Below, piece after piece: positions 34,464 to 44,027 of a stretch of DNA of 64,000 nt. A program made the translations under genes and the position numbers. Under the pieces are notes generated by a model. It did not search any database. It was not told where the DNA came from and was given only the letters and a program-made list of their open reading frames with translations. Position 1 is the first letter of the stretch, and each line of letters begins with the position of its first letter. Location: positions 372,001 to 436,000 of the forward strand of contig CAZQSZ010000004.1 in NCBI GenBank assembly GCA_964596345.1, in the 5' to 3' direction. Source of the stretch: CADEDV01 sp964596345 (GTDB lineage Bacteria > Bacteroidota > Bacteroidia > Chitinophagales > Chitinophagaceae).

Positions 34464-35582
34464 TTACCAGGTATTCCTGGGTCTTCTCCACAAAGCCGGG
34501 GCAAAGATGATATAATAAAAGAACATCCACATGTCCAGGAAAATAAACCAGGGCCAGAGATCCTTCTCATCCATTTTTTTCATGGCTTTATACAGGATCG
34601 TTCCCTGCACAATAAGCCGGATACCAAATAATGCCAGGGCAAACCGCCAGTCATAAAAAATAGCTACAGCTGCCAACAATGGATAAAAAATAAACTGCGT
34701 GGAAAAATATAAACCCAATAAAAATTTATGCTTGGGGCGGTAATACTTGGCCGTGGTATAATGTCTTGCTTTTTGTTTCAGCCAGCCCGCCCAGGTGGTT
34801 CTGGGAACGGAACGGGTGATCGCATCCGGGTCAATAACCACCGCGGTATTTTCCTTTGTGGCTACTTTATTAATAAACAGGTCATCATCACCACTGGGAA
34901 CATGATTGATAGAGGAGAAGCCTTTGTTGCGGAGAAATACATTTTTCTTATAGGATAAATTTCTTCCCACCCCCATATAAGGCATACCGGCTAAGGCATA
35001 AGACAAATACTGCAATGCCGTATGAAAGGTTTCAAAGCGGATCAGCTTATTTAACAGGCCGGGGCGTTTATGATAAGCACCGTATCCCAATACGATCTCT
35101 GTTTTTTCATCATAAGCATCCTGCATTTTCTGTATCCAGTGTTCACTAGCCGGCACACAATCGGCATCAGTTAATAACAGCACTTCATATTTTGCTTCGC
35201 GGATACCAATGGATAAGGGATATTTTTTACCCGGGATCAGTTTGGCTTCCTGGGTCAGCTCCACCACGTTCAGTGATTTGAATGTTTTCTTCAGCTCCTG
35301 TAATATATACTTGGAATCGTCTAACGAATTATCATTCACCACCACCACCTCACTGCTGCTGGGATAAGATTGCACCAGCACACCCGGCAGGTTACGGGCC
35401 AGGTTCTCATCCTCATCCCGTGCACAAATAATCACGGAAACTGGGTGCTGCTGAGACTGTGTCCGGGTTTTGGGTTTAAAAAAAGCAATGCGGCTGAAAA
35501 ACCAGCCATAATAAAACAATTGTACGGCGGTAACGGCAATAAGAAGGTAAAAGAGAATTTCTTCCCAATGAATCGGTGGCAT
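34464..35582 (-). CDS. Membrane-bound family 2 glycosyltransferase
   Basis: A 372-residue GT2 enzyme with one N-terminal membrane helix (residues ~8-30), a GT-A domain with PVSVIICARDEDENL, the acidic VVVNDNSLDDS and LLTDADCVPASEHW (DxD-type metal motif), and C-terminal GDDDL and a QKARHYTTAKYY (QxxRW-like) block, followed by three membrane helices. It probably adds a sugar to a lipid or envelope glycan on the cytoplasmic face; donor and acceptor are not predictable. It is divergent from tgt and upstream of rsmG. Confidence 0.85.
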   Translation of the reverse strand: MPPIHWEEILFYLLIAVTAVQLFYYGWFFSRIAFFKPKTRTQSQQHPVSVIICARDEDENLARNLPGVLVQSYPSSSEVVVVNDNSLDDSKYILQELKKTFKSLNVVELTQEAKLIPGKKYPLSIGIREAKYEVLLLTDADCVPASEHWIQKMQDAYDEKTEIVLGYGAYHKRPGLLNKLIRFETFHTALQYLSYALAGMPYMGVGRNLSYKKNVFLRNKGFSSINHVPSGDDDLFINKVATKENTAVVIDPDAITRSVPRTTWAGWLKQKARHYTTAKYYRPKHKFLLGLYFSTQFIFYPLLAAVAIFYDWRFALALFGIRLIVQGTILYKAMKKMDEKDLWPWFIFLDMWMFFYYIIFAPALWRRPRNTW

Positions 35583-35655
35583 GCGGCGAAGGTAATGACA
35601 AGGAGGTATTGTTGACGGCCGGGTATTTCACAGTTGTGGGAAAATAGTTTCGGGT

Positions 35656-35663
35656 TATCTTGC
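35656..35663 (+). promoter_or_regulatory. Candidate -7 promoter box of tgt
   Basis: TATCTTGC, a variant of TAnnTTTG, ends seven bases before the tgt ATG. If used, the transcript would have almost no leader. The same octamer occurs at 2230-2237. Confidence 0.35.
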
Positions 35664-35670
35664 GGCCACT

Positions 35671-36810
35671 ATGCCGGCATTAGCATTTCAATTACAGCAT
35701 ACTGATAAAGCCACGAAGGCAAGAGCAGGAAGAATAACCACGGATCATGGCGAGATACTCACACCTATCTTTATGCCCGTTGGAACAGTTGGTAGTGTTA
35801 AAGCCGTGACACAACAACAACTGCTGCAGGAGGTGAAAGCACAGATCATTCTCGGGAATACCTATCATTTATACCTGCGGCCCGGGCTGGATGTATTGGA
35901 AAAAGCAGGTGGATTGCACCGGTTCAACGGCTGGCCCAAACCCATTTTGACTGACAGTGGCGGCTACCAGGTTTTTTCACTGGCCGGTACAAGAAAGATC
36001 AAAGAAGAAGGGGTGACCTTCCAATCGCATATTGACGGATCAAAACACCTTTTTACTCCTGAGAAGGTAATGGATATTCAGCGCAGCATTGGTGGCGATA
36101 TCATTATGGCTTTTGATGAATGCCCTCCCGGCGGCAGTGAATATACTTATGCAAAGAAGTCGATGGAGATGACCCATCGCTGGCTGGACCGTTGCTTCAC
36201 ACAATTTAATTCCACAACGGACAAATACGGCTACACACAAAATCTTTTCCCGATCGTGCAGGGAGGTACGTATAAGGACCTGCGCCAGCAATCCTGTGAA
36301 TACATCGCCTCCAAAAATGCCACCGGTAATGCCATCGGGGGTTTAAGTGTTGGCGAACCGGAGCCGGTGATGTATGAAATATGCGACTGGTGTTGTGATC
36401 ATTTACCTGCCGATAAACCCCGCTACCTGATGGGAGTGGGCACTCCCTGGAATATCCTGGAGTGTATCGGGATGGGTATAGATATGTTTGATTGCGTGAT
36501 GCCCACCCGCAACGGCAGAAATGCCATGCTGTTTACTACCCAGGGGGTGATCAATATTGATAATAAAAAATGGGAACATGATTTCTCCCCGCTGGATGAG
36601 GGCCTTGACTGCGAAGTGAGTACTTATTACAGCAAAGCATATTTGCGGCACCTGATGAAATCAAAAGAAATACTGGGTCTTTCCATTGCCAGTATTCATA
36701 ACCTGGCGTTTTATCTCTGGCTGGTGGGAGAAGCCCGGCAACATATCATCACCGGTGATTTTGCCGGCTGGAAGAAGGAGATGATCCCCCAATTGCAGCA
36801 CAGGTTGTAA
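35671..36810 (+). CDS. tgt: tRNA-guanine transglycosylase, incomplete zinc site
   Basis: A 379-residue TIM-barrel enzyme exchanging G34 of certain tRNAs for preQ1. Catalytic acids D95 (LTDSGGYQVF) and D274 (FDCVMPTRNGRNA) are in place, along with QGG and GGLSVGEP. The structural zinc site of the Zymomonas enzyme is C-x-C-x2-C with a later His; by alignment here the positions are L312, C314, S317 and H343 (GLDCEVSTYYSKAYLRHL, SIHNLAFY), so two of four ligands are missing. In many Bacteroidota an lptG-like gene follows directly; here two extra genes intervene. Confidence 0.93.
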   Translation: MPALAFQLQHTDKATKARAGRITTDHGEILTPIFMPVGTVGSVKAVTQQQLLQEVKAQIILGNTYHLYLRPGLDVLEKAGGLHRFNGWPKPILTDSGGYQVFSLAGTRKIKEEGVTFQSHIDGSKHLFTPEKVMDIQRSIGGDIIMAFDECPPGGSEYTYAKKSMEMTHRWLDRCFTQFNSTTDKYGYTQNLFPIVQGGTYKDLRQQSCEYIASKNATGNAIGGLSVGEPEPVMYEICDWCCDHLPADKPRYLMGVGTPWNILECIGMGIDMFDCVMPTRNGRNAMLFTTQGVINIDNKKWEHDFSPLDEGLDCEVSTYYSKAYLRHLMKSKEILGLSIASIHNLAFYLWLVGEARQHIITGDFAGWKKEMIPQLQHRL

Positions 36811-36942
36811 CAACAGTACCCGGTAAGTGGTATTGGCTGCATTGAGAATTTAGCGGAGTTTTATACTACTTTTCTTGCCCCTTAATTTAAGAATTCAGCC
36901 CCTTTTGGAAGGTAACTGATTTGTTCAATTAAATTTTTTTCT

Positions 36943-37317
36943 ATGGATCAGGAATTATTATTCTCCCTGGACACCTTTTACGAACTGAAGAATGATGGCA
37001 CCGTAATCCTGGTTGATGTACTTATTGGTGATGAGGGGCAAAGTCCCGATTATACTGTCAGGGTAAATACCAAAAAAATACTCGAGCATGCCTCCGCATC
37101 TTCTAAAAATCTCCCGGTGGGCAATGATCATGATTTGGATGGAAAGTCGTTGCGCATCAATGGAAATATTGCTGATACCTCCAAAGATTCCAATAAGATC
37201 GAACTAACCCTTAAATTAAAAGGCGGGGTGGAAGATTTTAAAAAGAAATTCAGTGTAACGGTTGAAAAGGAAGGTGAAGTGGTCTTGTTTTCAATAGTCT
37301 TTAGATTTTTTGCCTGA
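36943..37317 (+). CDS. Unrecognised small cytosolic protein
   Basis: A 124-residue protein without a signal peptide. It is strand-rich and has alternating charged and hydrophobic residues (VILVDVLIGDEG, IELTLKLKGG, EVVLFSIVFRFFA), suggesting a compact beta-sandwich. I know no family for it. It precedes the coiled-coil/barrel gene by 15 bases, so the two are probably one unit. The upstream gap contains a partial match (13 of 18 positions, 36816-36833) to the palindrome found near the NarL regulators. Confidence 0.65.
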   Translation: MDQELLFSLDTFYELKNDGTVILVDVLIGDEGQSPDYTVRVNTKKILEHASASSKNLPVGNDHDLDGKSLRINGNIADTSKDSNKIELTLKLKGGVEDFKKKFSVTVEKEGEVVLFSIVFRFFA

Positions 37318-37332
37318 TTAAATACGACTAGT

Positions 37333-38550
37333 ATGAAAAAGAAATTGTTCCTGGTTGCAGGCTCCTTTTTATTCCTTGTTGCAGTATCTGCACAGGAAGA
37401 AGCAGAAAATAAAGAACAGGGAGTTGATCTGTTAAAAGCTCCCTCCTCACCGGCCTCACAATTGCTGAACATAGCTCCTAATGCCATTGAAAGACCTACG
37501 GATCTTTCCTCTTTTTGGTTATCTGTCAATAGCAATACAAATAATCTTACAAAGCTGCCCACCAATTATGCGTTTGATATTTCACCGGCGGCTTTATTTG
37601 GCAGACCTGTTTCATTAAAAGACCTCAGTGCAGTCAGCATGAAAGAAGTAATGCGGCAAAGCTTTGTTATCTCAGCTGGAATCAGAACGGATGATGATAC
37701 TGTCAATAATATCCCATTTTATAAGACAGCCATTGGATTTAAAGTATCTTTTGCCCGGCCGGAATGGACAACCCAGACTGTCCGGAATTACAAAGCACTT
37801 AAGGCTATCCAGGAAAAGATTACCGACGCAGTGGAAGAAATATCAATTTCCATAGAAGATCAAGAACCGATGCGTTCAAAACTAAAAGCAAGAGACAGTA
37901 TACGAAGGGTAAACGGAATGGAAAGTGAAGCATTTAAAACGGCGGATGCTGAATTAAATGAATTAAGGAAAGATGTTCTGTTGGTTGCATTGGCGAATGA
38001 TCCTGTTTTGAATACCCTGAAAGAAAATGTACGGCTGAAAGCAAGGGAATTTAAAATTGAAAGACGTGGATGGTTTGCTGACCTGGCAGGCGGTCTTTCT
38101 TTTCAGTTTCCCACCAATGAACTCGGGTATTCACTGGTGGACAGAAGTGGTGCCTGGCTGACCGGGGGCTATGAAGGGGGGAATAAAAAATTAAGCTTCC
38201 TGGCCATTGCAAGATATCTTTATCAGCCTGAAAAGATATTTGCTGATCCGTCGGCCACCATACCATCAAAAAATATTTCAACTTTTGATGCCGGAACCCG
38301 CATCCTGTATGCAACCGGGAACGATCAGTTTAATTTTTCTTTTGAATCGGTTTACCGGAGTGTTCTTACTAACAGTATTATCGATCCGTCCTGGCGTCTT
38401 GTTTTTTCAGCTGAGTACGATATAGGATTTAACCAAAAACTAAGTTTCAACTTTGGCCGGGATTTCGACGGGACTACCCAAAAAGGAGGGACGCTTATCG
38501 GGGCTATTAATTTTATCAGCGGATTCGGCAATAAGAGGGTGATTAAATGA
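37333..38550 (+). CDS. Exported coiled-coil plus beta-barrel protein, unknown family
   Basis: A 405-residue protein with a signal peptide (residues 1-20, ending AVSAQ). After an N-terminal domain (~45-150) comes a charged helical region (~155-235), then an amphipathic strand-rich C-terminus (~240-405) with alternating aromatic residues and turns (GGLSFQFP, FNFSFESVYRS, LSFNFGRDFDG), compatible with an outer-membrane barrel. It shares the same plan and several local patterns with the protein at 52592. I cannot assign a function. It sits between tgt and lptG. Confidence 0.7.
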   Translation: MKKKLFLVAGSFLFLVAVSAQEEAENKEQGVDLLKAPSSPASQLLNIAPNAIERPTDLSSFWLSVNSNTNNLTKLPTNYAFDISPAALFGRPVSLKDLSAVSMKEVMRQSFVISAGIRTDDDTVNNIPFYKTAIGFKVSFARPEWTTQTVRNYKALKAIQEKITDAVEEISISIEDQEPMRSKLKARDSIRRVNGMESEAFKTADAELNELRKDVLLVALANDPVLNTLKENVRLKAREFKIERRGWFADLAGGLSFQFPTNELGYSLVDRSGAWLTGGYEGGNKKLSFLAIARYLYQPEKIFADPSATIPSKNISTFDAGTRILYATGNDQFNFSFESVYRSVLTNSIIDPSWRLVFSAEYDIGFNQKLSFNFGRDFDGTTQKGGTLIGAINFISGFGNKRVIK

Positions 38551-38612
38551 CCCCGGGGAGTAAATAACCTTTCACATTTCATTCCGCCTGAATTTTGTTA
38601 CTTCGCAGCGGC

Positions 38613-39710
38613 ATGATGAAACTGGATTGGTACATACTGAAGAAATTCCTGGTTACTTTTTTCTTTTGCCTGTTATTATTTACAGCGATCGCTGTGGCGG
38701 TGGACAGCAGTGAGAAGACCGATGAATTTGTAAAAACCGGGCTCAGCACCTCGCAGATCATCAAAGAGTATTACCTGGGTTTTGTGCCCTGGATCTGGAG
38801 CCTGTTATTTCCATTATTTGTATTTATTGCTGTTATCTTCTTTACCAGCAAAATGGCCACCCGGTCCGAGATCATTGCTATCCTCGCCAGCGGCACCAGT
38901 TATAACCGGTTTCTCCGCCCCTATATCGTAGGCGGTTTATTACTTAGCTTATTACTCTGGGTGGGCAGCCGCTACCTGGTGCCCAAAGCCAATGTGATCA
39001 AGAGTAATTTCCAGGCTAATTATTTTGATAAGAATGATCCCACCAAGAACCGGCAGGAGACCAATTGCTACAATTGTTTCTATCTCCGCATTGATACCAA
39101 CACCTATATTGGGTTGAAGAATTATGATACGGCTGCAAAATCCGCCAGCACTTTTTTCCTGGAAAGGGTACGGGATAATAAAATGATCTATAACCTGCGG
39201 GCCACACCGGGAGCCTGGGACACGGCCACAAAAAAATGGAAACTCCGTAATGTGATTGAACGCAAAGTGGACAGCAGCGGTGAAACCGTGAAGCGATACG
39301 ACAGTATGGTGCTCAACATCAGCCTAAAGCCCTATGAGCTCCGCAAGGACGATTATATGAAAGATAAACTGACCACACCGGAACTGGTGAGTTTTATCAA
39401 CCGCGAAGAAGCCAGGGGAACCGAAGGGCTTAGTGCCTTAAAAGTGGAACGCTACCGCCGGACTGCCACTGCCTTTACTGTATTTCTTCTCACCATGATC
39501 GGGGTGGTGATCGCCAGTCGCAAAACAAGAGGCGGCAGCGGTATGCACCTGGCCCTGGGTATCACCATCGCGGCTTTATTTATTGTGGCCGACCGGTTTT
39601 CCACGGTCTTTGCCACCAAGGGTAATTTTCCCCCGTTGCTGGCAGCCTGGCTGCCCAATATTGTCTTTGCTTTTGTGGCCTGGCGGTTGTATAAAAAAAC
39701 ACCCAAGTAA
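38613..39710 (+). CDS. LptF/LptG-type permease (YjgP/YjgQ family)
   Basis: A 365-residue membrane protein with three N-terminal helices, a periplasmic beta-jellyroll-like domain (~130-270) and three C-terminal helices. It belongs to the permeases that extract lipopolysaccharide from the inner membrane together with LptB. N-terminal KLDWYILKKFLVTFFFCL and TSKMATRSEIIAILASGTSYNRFLRPY are typical. ATG 38613 or the overlapping ATG 38616 could start it. The Bacteroidota usually encode such a gene right after tgt; here it lies 1.8 kb away. Confidence 0.88.
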   Translation: MMKLDWYILKKFLVTFFFCLLLFTAIAVAVDSSEKTDEFVKTGLSTSQIIKEYYLGFVPWIWSLLFPLFVFIAVIFFTSKMATRSEIIAILASGTSYNRFLRPYIVGGLLLSLLLWVGSRYLVPKANVIKSNFQANYFDKNDPTKNRQETNCYNCFYLRIDTNTYIGLKNYDTAAKSASTFFLERVRDNKMIYNLRATPGAWDTATKKWKLRNVIERKVDSSGETVKRYDSMVLNISLKPYELRKDDYMKDKLTTPELVSFINREEARGTEGLSALKVERYRRTATAFTVFLLTMIGVVIASRKTRGGSGMHLALGITIAALFIVADRFSTVFATKGNFPPLLAAWLPNIVFAFVAWRLYKKTPK

Positions 39711-39814
39711 ACCCGTAACTGTCTCCAACCCCGCCTTTATTAGAAACCTATTAAATAACGGGAACGATACCGGTATAATCCGCCTGTTTTTTTGCAGCGG
39801 CGGGGTGCTTTCCA

Positions 39815-39822
39815 TAACTTTA
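39815..39822 (+). promoter_or_regulatory. Candidate -7 promoter box of citrate synthase gene
   Basis: TAACTTTA, seven of eight matches to TAnnTTTG, 41 bases before the ATG. No good -33 element was found. Confidence 0.35.
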
Positions 39823-39863
39823 TGCCCTCGTCATTGTTATAGAAAAAAATAAAAAACCGGCAT

Positions 39864-41189
39864 ATGGGTATTGTCAAAGACAGGTTCAAGGCTAAGGCAG
39901 ATCTGATGGCAGTGGAAATAAAAGAACTGCTGAAAGAACATGGAAATAAAGTGATCGGCGAAGTGCAATTGTCCCAGGTATACCAGGGCATGCGGGGTAT
40001 TACAGGTCTCGTTACCGAAACCTCCCTGCTGGATGCACAGGAAGGTATTCGCTTCCGGGGTTATTCCATTCCTGAGTTGCGGGAAAAACTTCCCAAAGTG
40101 CCCGGTGGCTCAGAACCTTTGCCCGAAGGGTTGTTTTACCTGATGCTGGTCGGTGAATTACCTACAGAAGACGATGTACAGCATGTTACTTCTGTATGGC
40201 AGCGGAGAAGCCATGTGCCCACCCATGTTTTTCATACCATTGAGGCATTGCCCATCAATTCACATCCCATGACGCAGTTTGTGGTGGGGGTGATGGCCCT
40301 GCAGACGGAGAGCCAGTTTGCCAGGAACTATGCAGCCGGGATGAATAAAAAAGATTACTGGGATGCGGTGTTTGATGACAGCATGGACCTGATTGCCCGC
40401 CTGCCCCGTATTGCCGCTTATATCTACCGCCGCAAATACCGTTTTGGCGACCATATACAACCCAATGGCCTGCTCGACTGGTCGGGCAACTTTGCCCACA
40501 TGATGGGGTATGATGATGAAAGCTTCAAAGAACTGATGCGTTTATACATGACCATCCATGCTGACCATGAGGGAGGAAACGTATCTGCACATACCACGCA
40601 CCTGGTGGGTTCTGCCTTAAGCGATCCATATTTAAGTTATGCATCCGGTATGAATGGATTAGCCGGTCCCTTGCACGGTTTGGCTAACCAGGAAGTGATC
40701 AAATGGATCTTTGAACTGCGGGAAGATCTGAAAACAGACCTGCCTTCTAAAGAACAGATCGCAGAATATGTAAAGAAAACATTGAGTGAAGGGAAAGTGG
40801 TACCGGGTTATGGCCATGCCGTACTGCGCAAAACCGATCCCCGCTTCACGGCACAAATGGAATTTGGTAAAAAACATATGCCCGATGATCCGCTGGTGCA
40901 AACCATCTGGAATGTATACGAAACTGTACCGCCGATCTTACAATCACTTGGAAAGATCAAGAATCCCTGGCCGAACGTGGATGCACACAGCGGCGCCCTG
41001 CTCGTCCACTACGGTATGAAGGAATATGAATTCTACACGGTTCTCTTTGCGGTGAGCCGTGCACTCGGTGTGCTCGCCAGTCTTTGCTGGGACAGGGCCC
41101 TGGGCTTCCCGCTCGAAAGACCCAAATCCGTTACCACCGGCCTGGTAAAACAATGGCTGGAAGGAAAGGATAATATCTGGGGAGAATAA
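39864..41189 (+). CDS. gltA: Citrate synthase, large (mitochondrial-like) type
   Basis: A 441-residue citrate synthase condensing oxaloacetate and acetyl-CoA. The sequence resembles the type I (eukaryote-like) enzyme more than the hexameric E. coli type: GMRGITGLVTETSLLD near the N-terminus and no NADH-binding N-terminal domain. Catalytic residues lie in HADHEGGNVSAHT (His), GPLHGLANQ (His) and NVDAHSG (Asp). It is monocistronic by its terminator. Confidence 0.94.
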   Translation: MGIVKDRFKAKADLMAVEIKELLKEHGNKVIGEVQLSQVYQGMRGITGLVTETSLLDAQEGIRFRGYSIPELREKLPKVPGGSEPLPEGLFYLMLVGELPTEDDVQHVTSVWQRRSHVPTHVFHTIEALPINSHPMTQFVVGVMALQTESQFARNYAAGMNKKDYWDAVFDDSMDLIARLPRIAAYIYRRKYRFGDHIQPNGLLDWSGNFAHMMGYDDESFKELMRLYMTIHADHEGGNVSAHTTHLVGSALSDPYLSYASGMNGLAGPLHGLANQEVIKWIFELREDLKTDLPSKEQIAEYVKKTLSEGKVVPGYGHAVLRKTDPRFTAQMEFGKKHMPDDPLVQTIWNVYETVPPILQSLGKIKNPWPNVDAHSGALLVHYGMKEYEFYTVLFAVSRALGVLASLCWDRALGFPLERPKSVTTGLVKQWLEGKDNIWGE

Positions 41190-41212
41190 TTTTCTTTGTT
41201 TATATATAATTG

Positions 41213-41240
41213 AAAGGTCGCCGGGAGGCGACCTTTTTTT
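41213..41240 (+). terminator. Intrinsic terminator of citrate synthase gene
   Basis: AAAGGTCGCC (41213-41222) pairs with GGCGACCTTT (41227-41236) around a GGGA (GNRA-type) loop, then continuing T residues to 41240. Confidence 0.93.
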
Positions 41241-41362
41241 GTGCACCGTGAAAAGACGGTACAAATTGGGTGTTTTAAGTCTTTGAAAAAAAGACGAGGT
41301 ATTGGATTTTTAAGAAATAATAAGAAAAGGGATTTAATCCTTTATTAAAAAATGGGAATAGT

Positions 41363-42202
41363 ATGACTGTTAAAGCAGCAATAATTTCAGTGTATTCAGT
41401 TTACTTGTCGCAGCCAGAGAAAGTCAGGAATCTTATAAAAGGTTTTTTATTCGCAGCGTTCACGTACTTTTTCATTTTTTTACTGTTTATTTTTTTGAGA
41501 GCAGGTATTTCCCGGAATTCAACACGATTGATGCATCCTTATAATTTATCCAATAGCAAGATCAGTGAGAATATCAGCACGGCAACAATTCCAGTACTCG
41601 GTAATGTGAATTATGCAAATATGCTTAAACTTCAGCAGCAAGTTATTGAGCTAAGGAGGGGTCACCATTATAATGTCTCCGTCGCTTTTTTTAATAATTA
41701 CTACAGTAACATCATCAGCCTGATGGTACTCTCCTGTGTCGGAGGATTGTTACTATTTTCATTAGTAAGTAAAGGGTGGAAGGAAAGCTCTTATACGTTA
41801 AAGATTCTTTTCATGGTTATTACTTCAGCGGCAGTATTTATCAGTCTTTTTACTAACGTATTCAGTCAACAAAAAAATTTTGAGGAGAATATGCTTCGCT
41901 ATATGGATTATACCAAGACTGAACTGGAATTGGCTCAACAACTTTCTGAATTATCGAAGGAAGATTTTCCTCAAAAACAGAAATACCCGGGTACTAAAGA
42001 TACGATCACAACAGTAACAGATACGCTGAAGTATTTCCGTAGCCTTGATACGATAATTGCAAGGAATAATATAACTATCAAAAGCCTGACTAATTATATT
42101 CTTACAATTGATGCATCTAAGATGAAAAATATGGGAGAAGTATATAAGGAGTTAGCGGATTTACAAAAAGTGGTAATGGCTGATACTGCAAAGTCTAATT
42201 AA
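41363..42202 (+). CDS. Membrane protein of unknown function, first gene of AT-rich cassette
   Basis: A 279-residue protein with three hydrophobic segments (residues ~24-47, 112-135 and 142-165), a loop of about 65 residues between the first two, and a C-terminal helical region (~165-275) rich in charged residues. No family is recognised. The gene begins a group of four same-strand genes (41363-44219) whose base composition is lower in G+C than the flanking citrate synthase and dnaB genes. Confidence 0.65.
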   Translation: MTVKAAIISVYSVYLSQPEKVRNLIKGFLFAAFTYFFIFLLFIFLRAGISRNSTRLMHPYNLSNSKISENISTATIPVLGNVNYANMLKLQQQVIELRRGHHYNVSVAFFNNYYSNIISLMVLSCVGGLLLFSLVSKGWKESSYTLKILFMVITSAAVFISLFTNVFSQQKNFEENMLRYMDYTKTELELAQQLSELSKEDFPQKQKYPGTKDTITTVTDTLKYFRSLDTIIARNNITIKSLTNYILTIDASKMKNMGEVYKELADLQKVVMADTAKSN

Positions 42203-42258
42203 AATACAAGCCGGCTAGCCGAAAACGGTATCCAAGAGTAGGCAATAAAAATCAGCAT

Positions 42259-42843
42259 ATGATGACAACAGTCAAATTGATAGGGATTATATCAGTTTCT
42301 ATCGTTCTTATTAGCTGTCAATCAGCTAAGGAGTTACATTACTTCAAAACAGGAGGGAATTACTACCGTCTTATGATCGATGAAAAATCATTTGCTTCAA
42401 AAGCCCGGTATCTTTCTGGATACTTTGATGAAAAGGCCGTAGATAAATATTTTAGTGAGATGAGTCAGCCGGACAGCGGCAAGTTTGTTGAGTGGGTTAG
42501 CAGCCAGGGTCGTGGCTCCCAACTGGTGATGATATTAAGTACCAATTCTACTTCTGTTGCAGAGCAAATAGGGCAACTAGCGAGTAATGAAGAATTATTA
42601 GAAAATATTGCATTACTGGCAAATAAGGATAAAATCACACAAAGTAAGACAACCGCATACGAACTCAGTGAGATCAGGAAAATGAATGAAGATGTGCTGA
42701 AAGCCGGGGATGCCTATTTGGATACTGCAACTACAACAACCATCAGACAAAATGTAAGAGATTTTCTTGATAATCTCCGAATCAACACCGGAGGCAAATT
42801 GGTATTACCAAGTCTTGGAACTGCAATTTCAAAATTTAACTAA
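42259..42843 (+). CDS. Lipoprotein of unknown function, second gene of cassette
   Basis: A 194-residue protein with a type II signal peptide and lipobox ending at C20 (VLISC). The mature part is mainly helical (KARYLSGYFDEKAVDKYFSEM, SVAEQIGQLASNEELLENIALLANKD). No enzymatic motif is recognised. It lies 56 bases after the membrane-protein gene and 9 bases before the next lipoprotein gene. Confidence 0.65.
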   Translation: MMTTVKLIGIISVSIVLISCQSAKELHYFKTGGNYYRLMIDEKSFASKARYLSGYFDEKAVDKYFSEMSQPDSGKFVEWVSSQGRGSQLVMILSTNSTSVAEQIGQLASNEELLENIALLANKDKITQSKTTAYELSEIRKMNEDVLKAGDAYLDTATTTTIRQNVRDFLDNLRINTGGKLVLPSLGTAISKFN

Positions 42844-42852
42844 ACTCAACAA

Positions 42853-44016
42853 ATGAAACGAGCATATTACCCGTTATTCATAGTCGTTGCTGCCGCACTT
42901 TCTTCCTGCTTCAGTAGTATGAAAATAAGAGTGGATGCTTTGAATATGCCTGCATTTAAAGCTACATACCTGCATAATGCTGAAAAGATCAGTATCCGGG
43001 AGAATAATATCCAATATCTCATTTCTCCTGATTATCAAAAACAATTTGATGAATACGTAAATACTGTAGTAAAGTTTATAGATACATCAGGGCATGTAGC
43101 TGATAATGATACAGCAGGATTGATCAGGCAGATTAAAGATAAATACAAGGCTACGTTTAGTCAGTTGAAAATAGCAGGCCAAAAACTGCTTGAGTCAGGA
43201 AAAATTCTGTACGTATCAGGAGATGAAAAATCAGTAAAAACCTACGAAGCAGATTATTCTGACTTTAAAGCTTCGCTTACGGAACTAGAGAATCTAAAAA
43301 AATACTTTAAGCAAATCAATGAAGATATCAGCGTAACGGCAGAAGATGAAGTAGGACGGTTATTCAGTAATAATATTACTGTGGCTATTGATAATGCTGT
43401 GTCTGCTTTTGGAGAGTCAATTGCTAAGGACCCAATGGCTTCGGTTATTGCTGCTCTACCAGAGCAGTATTGGAGCAAATATGATAAAGATGTTAACCTG
43501 TCTCTGGACGCAGGGGATATCAATCAGCAGTCGTTGGGTGATATCAGGAAGTATGTAACAAAGAGTCCTAACCGCTATAATTTTACAAGGGCTCGTACTT
43601 TATTTGGCAATTCCGATATTGCTATTAAAATGGTAACACCAGGTGAGTTTATTGTAAAAGGCGTTCGTGTGGATGCTGACGAAGCAATCCGAAATTCATT
43701 TAAAGTAGTCTCTCAAGGGATCAAATACCTAGCGTATTCATCAGGAGTGCCCGTTATCGAAAGTCCCAATGCGCCAAAGAAGTCGATAACTCCATTGTTA
43801 GATAGTATCACACAAAAGGCAAACGAGTATCAATCAGTAAAGACAAGATATGCCGCTGCTACGGAAGCATTCCTTACAACACTTTCTAATGCTGCTGATG
43901 ACCTAAATGCAACAACGGCAAGGCCCGGTACAACACTGACTAAGATGAGGGAAGGGGCATTGGATAGAATCAAGAAAGCTTATTCCGTTTATAAGGCAGC
44001 ATTATCAAATAATTAA
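42853..44016 (+). CDS. Helical lipoprotein of unknown function, third gene of cassette
   Basis: A 387-residue protein with a lipoprotein signal peptide (lipobox ALSSC, Cys near residue 19). The mature part is almost wholly helical, with a long charged region (~50-165) that could form coiled coils, a short central mixed region (~200-260) and a C-terminal helical bundle. No family is recognised. With the preceding lipoprotein and the membrane protein it could form an envelope-spanning complex, which is inference from gene order only. Confidence 0.65.
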   Translation: MKRAYYPLFIVVAAALSSCFSSMKIRVDALNMPAFKATYLHNAEKISIRENNIQYLISPDYQKQFDEYVNTVVKFIDTSGHVADNDTAGLIRQIKDKYKATFSQLKIAGQKLLESGKILYVSGDEKSVKTYEADYSDFKASLTELENLKKYFKQINEDISVTAEDEVGRLFSNNITVAIDNAVSAFGESIAKDPMASVIAALPEQYWSKYDKDVNLSLDAGDINQQSLGDIRKYVTKSPNRYNFTRARTLFGNSDIAIKMVTPGEFIVKGVRVDADEAIRNSFKVVSQGIKYLAYSSGVPVIESPNAPKKSITPLLDSITQKANEYQSVKTRYAAATEAFLTTLSNAADDLNATTARPGTTLTKMREGALDRIKKAYSVYKAALSNN

Positions 44017-44027
44017 AAGGATTAAAA

